A program made the position numbers and the translations under genes. Under the pieces are notes generated by a model. The model made no database searches and was not told the DNA's origin. It saw only the letters and a program-made list of their open reading frames with translations. A DNA stretch of 64,000 bases from Microbotryomycetes sp. JL201 (Eukaryota > Basidiomycota > Microbotryomycetes). The stretch covers positions 62,001 through 126,000 of the forward strand of contig JAQYUZ010000023.1 of assembly GCA_033819885.1 (NCBI GenBank). Direction: 5' to 3'. Below, piece after piece: positions 59,313-64,000 of this stretch (within the stretch, counting starts at the first letter, position 1; every line of letters starts with the position of its first letter).

Positions 59313-60933
59313 CTACTTCTTGCCAATCTTCTCGACGATCTGAGGAACGGCCTCGAACAAGTCTGGCGATGCCAAGATCAGCAGCCGTACACAGGAGCGC
59401 CCATATGGAAGAAAACGTGTGCTCACCAGCGACGAGACCAACGTCGGCGACTTGGAAAATCGGCGCATCGGCATCCTGTGTGATCCGAGGAGCCAGTCAA
59501 CACTCCGAAACCCGATACAGGATCAAACTCTGTCGACGTACCTTGTTGATAGCAACAATTGTCTTTGAATCCTTCATACCTGCCAAATGCTGAATAGCGC
59601 CGGAAATGCCGACGGCGACGTACAGCTCTGGCGCAACGACTTTGCCGGTCTGACCAACTTGCTGACTGTTGTCGGCGTAGCCAGAGTCGACGGCAGCGCG
59701 GGATGCACCGACTGCCGCACCGAGAGCGTCGGCAAGAGGCAAGATGACCTTGTCAAAGTTCTCCTTGGACTTGACGCCACGGCCACCAGACACGACAGCC
59801 GAGGCTGATCCGAGGTCTGGTCGCTCAGACACTGTCAACTCTTCGTTGACCCACTTGGCTTGTTCTGAAACATGTGCTGATGATCAGACCTCAAAACGAC
59901 ACGGGTGATTGCGTACTGCTCACCCGGGCCAACTTCCTCCGCCGCTTTGGCGTCTACCTCTGCTGCACCTTGTCCTTCTGATGCAGCGTCCCAGCTGGCG
60001 GCACGGACCGTGAAGACTTTGATGTCGTCCTTTGACTTGACGGTTGCGATGGCATTGCCGGCATAAATCGGTCGCACAAAAGTATCGGGCGACTCGATGC
60101 CCATCACGTCAGAGATCTGCCGATGCGTGCCTCGTTGTCAGCACGGGCAAGAGCAAAAGTTTCGTCGTGAGCATATTGACGCACTTGCTGAACCTCGAGC
60201 AAGCCCGCCACTCGGGGGAACACGTTCTTGCCGAGAGCCGAGTGAGCAGCAGCCAAATGAGTGTAGCCGCCCGACTTGACAAGCGAGGCAATGACGGGTG
60301 CGAGTGGCTCTGCGAGGGCGTGCTCGAGCGCAGAAGCGTGTCGGACAACGACGCCATCGAGGCCGAGGCTGCGATGCAATGGGAAAAGCGTGAGAGTCAG
60401 ACATCGTAATTCATGAGGAGGCAAGGTATAGCGGAGTGCCTCCAAATGAGAGGAGCTTGCATGGAACTCGGGGCGAGCGCGCGCGCGATCACGCTCAACC
60501 CAGGACACGGACCTGCACTGGCACGCGACCGCGACGTCTAGGCACATGCGCACCTGCACAGCAGCGGCCTGATCGCAACTGTCCACCTTCCTACTGCAGC
60601 TGCTGTCCGGAGAGACGGCCCGATGCGCAAGTCGTTGCGTCCCCGCGCACTGCTCGGCGAGCCTGTTCTTGCGGCGAGATGATGGCCCGAGGCTTACCCC
60701 TTTGCCTTGTCAACAACATCCTTGGTGCTCTGTTCGCTGCCACCAATGACCAAGCCCGTCACTTTTCCTCCGAGTTTCTTTGCGGCCGTGACGGCGTTGA
60801 GCGTCGCCGGCACCAATTTGTTGCCCTTGTGCTCGAGCAAGACGAGCGTGTTGGGCGAAGCACTCGTAGCGTACGACCTAGACGACAACAAGGTCGAACG
60901 CGCGAGCAAAGACGCCAAATTCGGTCGAGGCAT
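59313..60933 (-). CDS. ETFA: Electron transfer flavoprotein alpha subunit, mitochondrial
   Basis: Six minus-strand exons (60698-60933, 60185-60368, 59924-60116, 59542-59864, 59427-59475, 59313-59362) give 344 aa, the normal length. The start [20 protein letters not shown] is a mitochondrial presequence (Arg/Ser-rich, no acids). Domain I follows from [10 protein letters not shown]. The C-terminal FAD-binding domain has [70 protein letters not shown] and [15 protein letters not shown], all family hallmarks. It passes electrons from acyl-CoA dehydrogenases to ETF-ubiquinone oxidoreductase. Exons 5 and 6 are only 49 and 50 nt. Confidence 0.96.
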
Positions 60934-61069
60934 CGCGTGGTTTGTGGCGAGACGCGAGACGCTCGGCCGGCGCCAATGACTGCCGACGGCCCGAGTCGGG
61001 ACTGGATGCACAACCATCACCACAAATCAAGTTTGCTGCGACAGATGAAATGCAATGCTTTGCACTATG

Positions 61070-64000
61070 TTACAAGGCATTTTTACTCTTCCGTACCAAC
61101 TCTTTCAAAAACTCAATCATCCGAGCCGTCGCCGCCACCTCTCCACCGTCCTCGACATCACCTGCGGCCCATTCACCCTGAGCATCGTCCCATTCTTGAA
61201 TTACTTGCTCTATCAAAGCAATTCTCTCCTGCTCGCCATGCTCATTCAACCATCGAACGTACTCTGTCTCTGTCCACCCTTTCAACTGATGAGGCAGTTT
61301 GACGAGTCGGGAACGAGACAAGATGTGGTGCATCAAAACAAGAGACGGAACATCAGATGTCAAAGGTGACTTTGACAACTCGGCGTCGTCCAAGAACAAC
61401 AGTGGTCGAAAAGCTAATCGATACGATCCAGGACGTTAGCAACCCCTTCATCGAGATCCGACAGCCAGCTGTGCTCACCTTTCAACGTTTTAAATTGGTC
61501 GCCCATCGTAGCCAAAGAGAGACCAAACGGACTAAGGTACTGAGACACGGCAAACTCGAGACTGGTCACATCACTCGTCAGCTTGAGCTTGCCTGCTTCT
61601 GACAAATGTTTGACGATCGACGCATGCAGAATAAAAGTTTGAACGGTGAATCGAGCAAGATCGAGTGCCCTATTCGCAAGCAAATAATCGGTTTGTCAAC
61701 TTTTGTGTGTCCGCACAGGCATGGATACTCGGAAAGATTACCATTCCCGACCGAGTTCGCCAATCTTGTATGTACCGAGCAGTTCGTCTCTCACGAACGC
61801 CAGCTTGTTGGTCAAGTCTGCCATGTACGAACTCGGTCCGCCCGTTGTAGATGTGCCGTGCCCTTCGGACGCCGGTTTCGAGTAATCGACACGATGCATG
61901 CGGCTGATGATGCTTGCGAAATCGCGACGGATGGCTAGGATCAGGGGAGTGGCAATGGCCATGTACAACTTGCGAACGTTCTGCAAAACGAACGAAAACA
62001 CCATCAGCCAATCGGCAGCGCATCGGTGCACAGGTCTCGACTTGCGTCAACAGAAGGCTTGAGTACCGCTCGGACGGCTTCCGCATGATCATTCATAGAC
62101 CTATTGAGAGGCGACCAAACGTGATATAATGAGCTCGTCAAATCCGCATTGCTATGCTGAGACGGGGTCGCAACAGGTCCGACCAAACTCGTCGCAGAGT
62201 GATCTTGTGCCACGAGCGCCTCGGACCGAGCGACGAACGCGTCGATAGCTTTACCGGCACCGACAGCAACGCTGCGTACGAGCAAAGGGTCGAACCGAGC
62301 TGCGTCGAGTTCGTTGACGACAGCTCTGGACAGGCCAAGTCCTTCGTTTGCGGTCGGGACAGTGGGAGGACGTGATGTGAAAGAAGCTGAAAGCGACGAC
62401 GAGATCGAGAAAGATGACGTGACAGCCTCATTCAGCCGGTTCGTCGAACGAGTCAGGTAGAGAGCCTCGAAAGGCTGGATCGCGCGAAGAACAACGACCG
62501 TCTCAGGGCTGCAAGACGATGAACATCATTAGTCATCCGACGATCTGAACAAACAAGGGGTATCAACTCGCCTCTGTTGGAGCTGTGTGTATACCGTGTC
62601 TGAATGAACCGCAATCCGTGAAAAGAACTCTTGGAACAATCGTAACAGTCGAGTGTAACCTGTGCTGAAGGTCGATTGAACAAACGGTGAGCCTGCTGAA
62701 GGCACGGTCAGCAACGCTGCGTGTACATCCCGAAAAACCAGCAGCTCGCCTTTGACCGCCTCTTTCGCAACGGTCTCGAATGAGTGAGACAGCGACGTCC
62801 AAAACAGCGAGCTCGGCTTGTTTTCGAGCACAGCCATTGCTTCGTCTAGGAATGTCTGTTGCGTGCTTTGGTCTCGTTTGAGCTTGAGTACCCTTTCAAG
62901 GGTGTATGTCTGCATAATATGTCAGCAATTATACGACGGCAGTGTTGAGATCATAAGAGCAAACGAACCTTGATGCAGATAGAGCTCAATTCGGTCATCA
63001 CAGCCTCCAGCCTGCCCCACAGAACATTTGTCCAGGCCGGCATAGTCGCTGTCGTTGGTTCGTTGCGCGTTCGCGATTTGTACACAAACGCAGCCGCTGC
63101 ATTTGTCGGTTCTGCAAGAAGGTTTTTTCCTTTGAGACAAAGTAATGTTACTGTCATTGCTGCTTGCATACCTTTATGGCCGACTTCTCGTGCAATTGAT
63201 GCCATATCGAAAACGGCTTTGACCTTCCTCGTAACGAGGTCGGTCAGAGAATTGACGAGCGCTTCGACCAGCGCCGGCAGCACAGAAAGGTTGTGGGCTG
63301 TTTGCAGGGACGATGCAAGCAGCGAGTTGTTCTACGTCGAACAGATGATGTCAGATCGCTTGCAAAAAGGTGCGCACATGGCCAAGCTCACAAGCTCATC
63401 CAATCCTCGCTGGACCTCGGATTCCATCTCTTCGACTACTCGTCTCCGAGAGAGCTCAATCGTCGGCACATGGGCAGCAACAACGTCAAGCGCTTTGATA
63501 GATTGTGCGCTTTCCGAGTCTGAAAGTTGTCCGTCTTCTGTGGTGGGTTCCACTTCCGACAGCAAAATGTCTTGTTCGGAAAAGATTTCAGCGACACGCG
63601 TTTCACGATGTAGCCCTAATTACTCACCAAGTTCTGCCAGCGTCAGCGCAGCCTCTGCCATTGCTCTGTCCTTCCTATCTCTGATGTTGGATCCTTTGGT
63701 AGGCGTGTCCGTTGTGGTTTTCGAGTGAATGACGCCCTCGATGTCTGCCATCTGCCCCTGCAACCGTCTGGCGAGGACAAAGAACCTTGAAGCTCGTCTG
63801 CCAAGTAATGACGCGCGCCTCAGTCTCGCCAACAATGTCAATGAGCTTTCGAGTGATTGATATGGTACCGTGATCTTTTTGCGCAGGCTGTTTTGGGCGG
63901 ATGGGGAAATCGTAAGCACGCGGTCGGCTTTGATGCGGCACTCAAGCAAGCAAGGACGCTCTTACTTTGTGACGCCTCCTTCCACTTGTGCAAGCTTATC
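61070..64000 (-). CDS. COG5: COG5, conserved oligomeric Golgi complex subunit 5 (5' end outside window)
   Basis: Minus-strand multi-exon gene truncated by the right edge. From the N-terminal side, TVPYQSLESSLTLLARLRRA with ARRLQGQM is the helical N-terminal COG5 segment. Later blocks are LTDLVTRKVKAVFDMAS, ENKPSSLFWTSLSHSFETV, KLYMAIATPLILAIRRDF and LSPFGLSLATMGDQFKTL. The C-terminal signature is HHILSRSRLVKLPHQLKGWT with EYVRWLNEHGEQERI, ending in KSKNAL. COG is a tethering complex for retrograde vesicles at the Golgi; COG5 belongs to lobe B. Introns are short; not every junction was fixed. Confidence 0.88.

Overview
The window reads as nuclear DNA of a basidiomycete fungus, most likely a compact, intron-rich Pucciniomycotina-type genome. 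That placement is inferred from protein flavour and gene structure only; no database was searched. Genes sit close together on both strands. They are cut by many short introns (mostly 50-90 nt) with GT donors, CTGAC/CTAAC-like branch sites and CAG/TAG acceptors. Exon joins below were made by hand: each join was required to keep frame and to restore a conserved family motif.

Region by region. 1-2.8 kb: no intact gene was recognised, but there are two imperfect inverted repeats whose arms keep matching reading frames. 2.8-7.8 kb: three paralogous F-box-like/LRR-like genes sharing one phase-0 intron. 7.8-9.1 kb: a coiled-coil orphan. 9.2-11.8 kb: an AGC kinase of the Ypk1/Gad8 family. 12.3-13.0 kb: an ER-type FKBP. 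13.3-15.3 kb: PEX13. 16.4-17.3 kb: a RidA/Mmf1 enamine deaminase. 18.1-22.1 kb: the large NAD-dependent glutamate dehydrogenase. 22.2-24.7 kb: an ENTH epsin. 25.0-27.1 kb: the ArfGAP Glo3. 27.5-28.5 kb: a Ubc1-type E2. 28.9-30.2 kb: alpha-SNAP (Sec17). 30.5-35.8 kb: the TORC2 subunit Rictor/Avo3. 35.9-38.2 kb: a DCAF-like WD40 protein. 39.1-41.1 kb: a serine-rich protein with an Hsp20-like domain. 41.4-43.6 kb: TAF12. 43.8-45.1 kb: an orphan ORF overlapping a MYND-finger gene. 45.7-47.9 kb: a PAQR/Izh3 membrane protein. 48.1-48.8 kb: a small orphan. 49.3-52.7 kb: two more tandem F-box-like/LRR-like paralogues. 52.9-53.8 kb: a claudin/Sur7-like four-helix protein. 54.1-56.3 kb: RCC1. 56.8-58.9 kb: a UapA-type purine permease. 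59.3-60.9 kb: ETF-alpha. 61.1 kb to the right edge: COG5, truncated by the window.

Functionally the window is mostly housekeeping. It has a vesicle-traffic set (epsin, Glo3, alpha-SNAP, COG5), a TORC2 pair (Rictor and the kinase TORC2 activates), and mitochondrial, peroxisomal and nitrogen metabolism genes (ETF-alpha, RidA, PEX13, NAD-GDH, purine permease). Set apart from these are two small families of fast-diverging F-box-like paralogues. The most unusual structural signals are the coding-constrained inverted repeats at the left end, the abundance of 12-24 nt microexons, two GC-AG introns, and a stop/start overlap of two same-strand ORFs at 44.3 kb. No CRISPR array, rRNA, convincing tRNA or intact transposon was seen.
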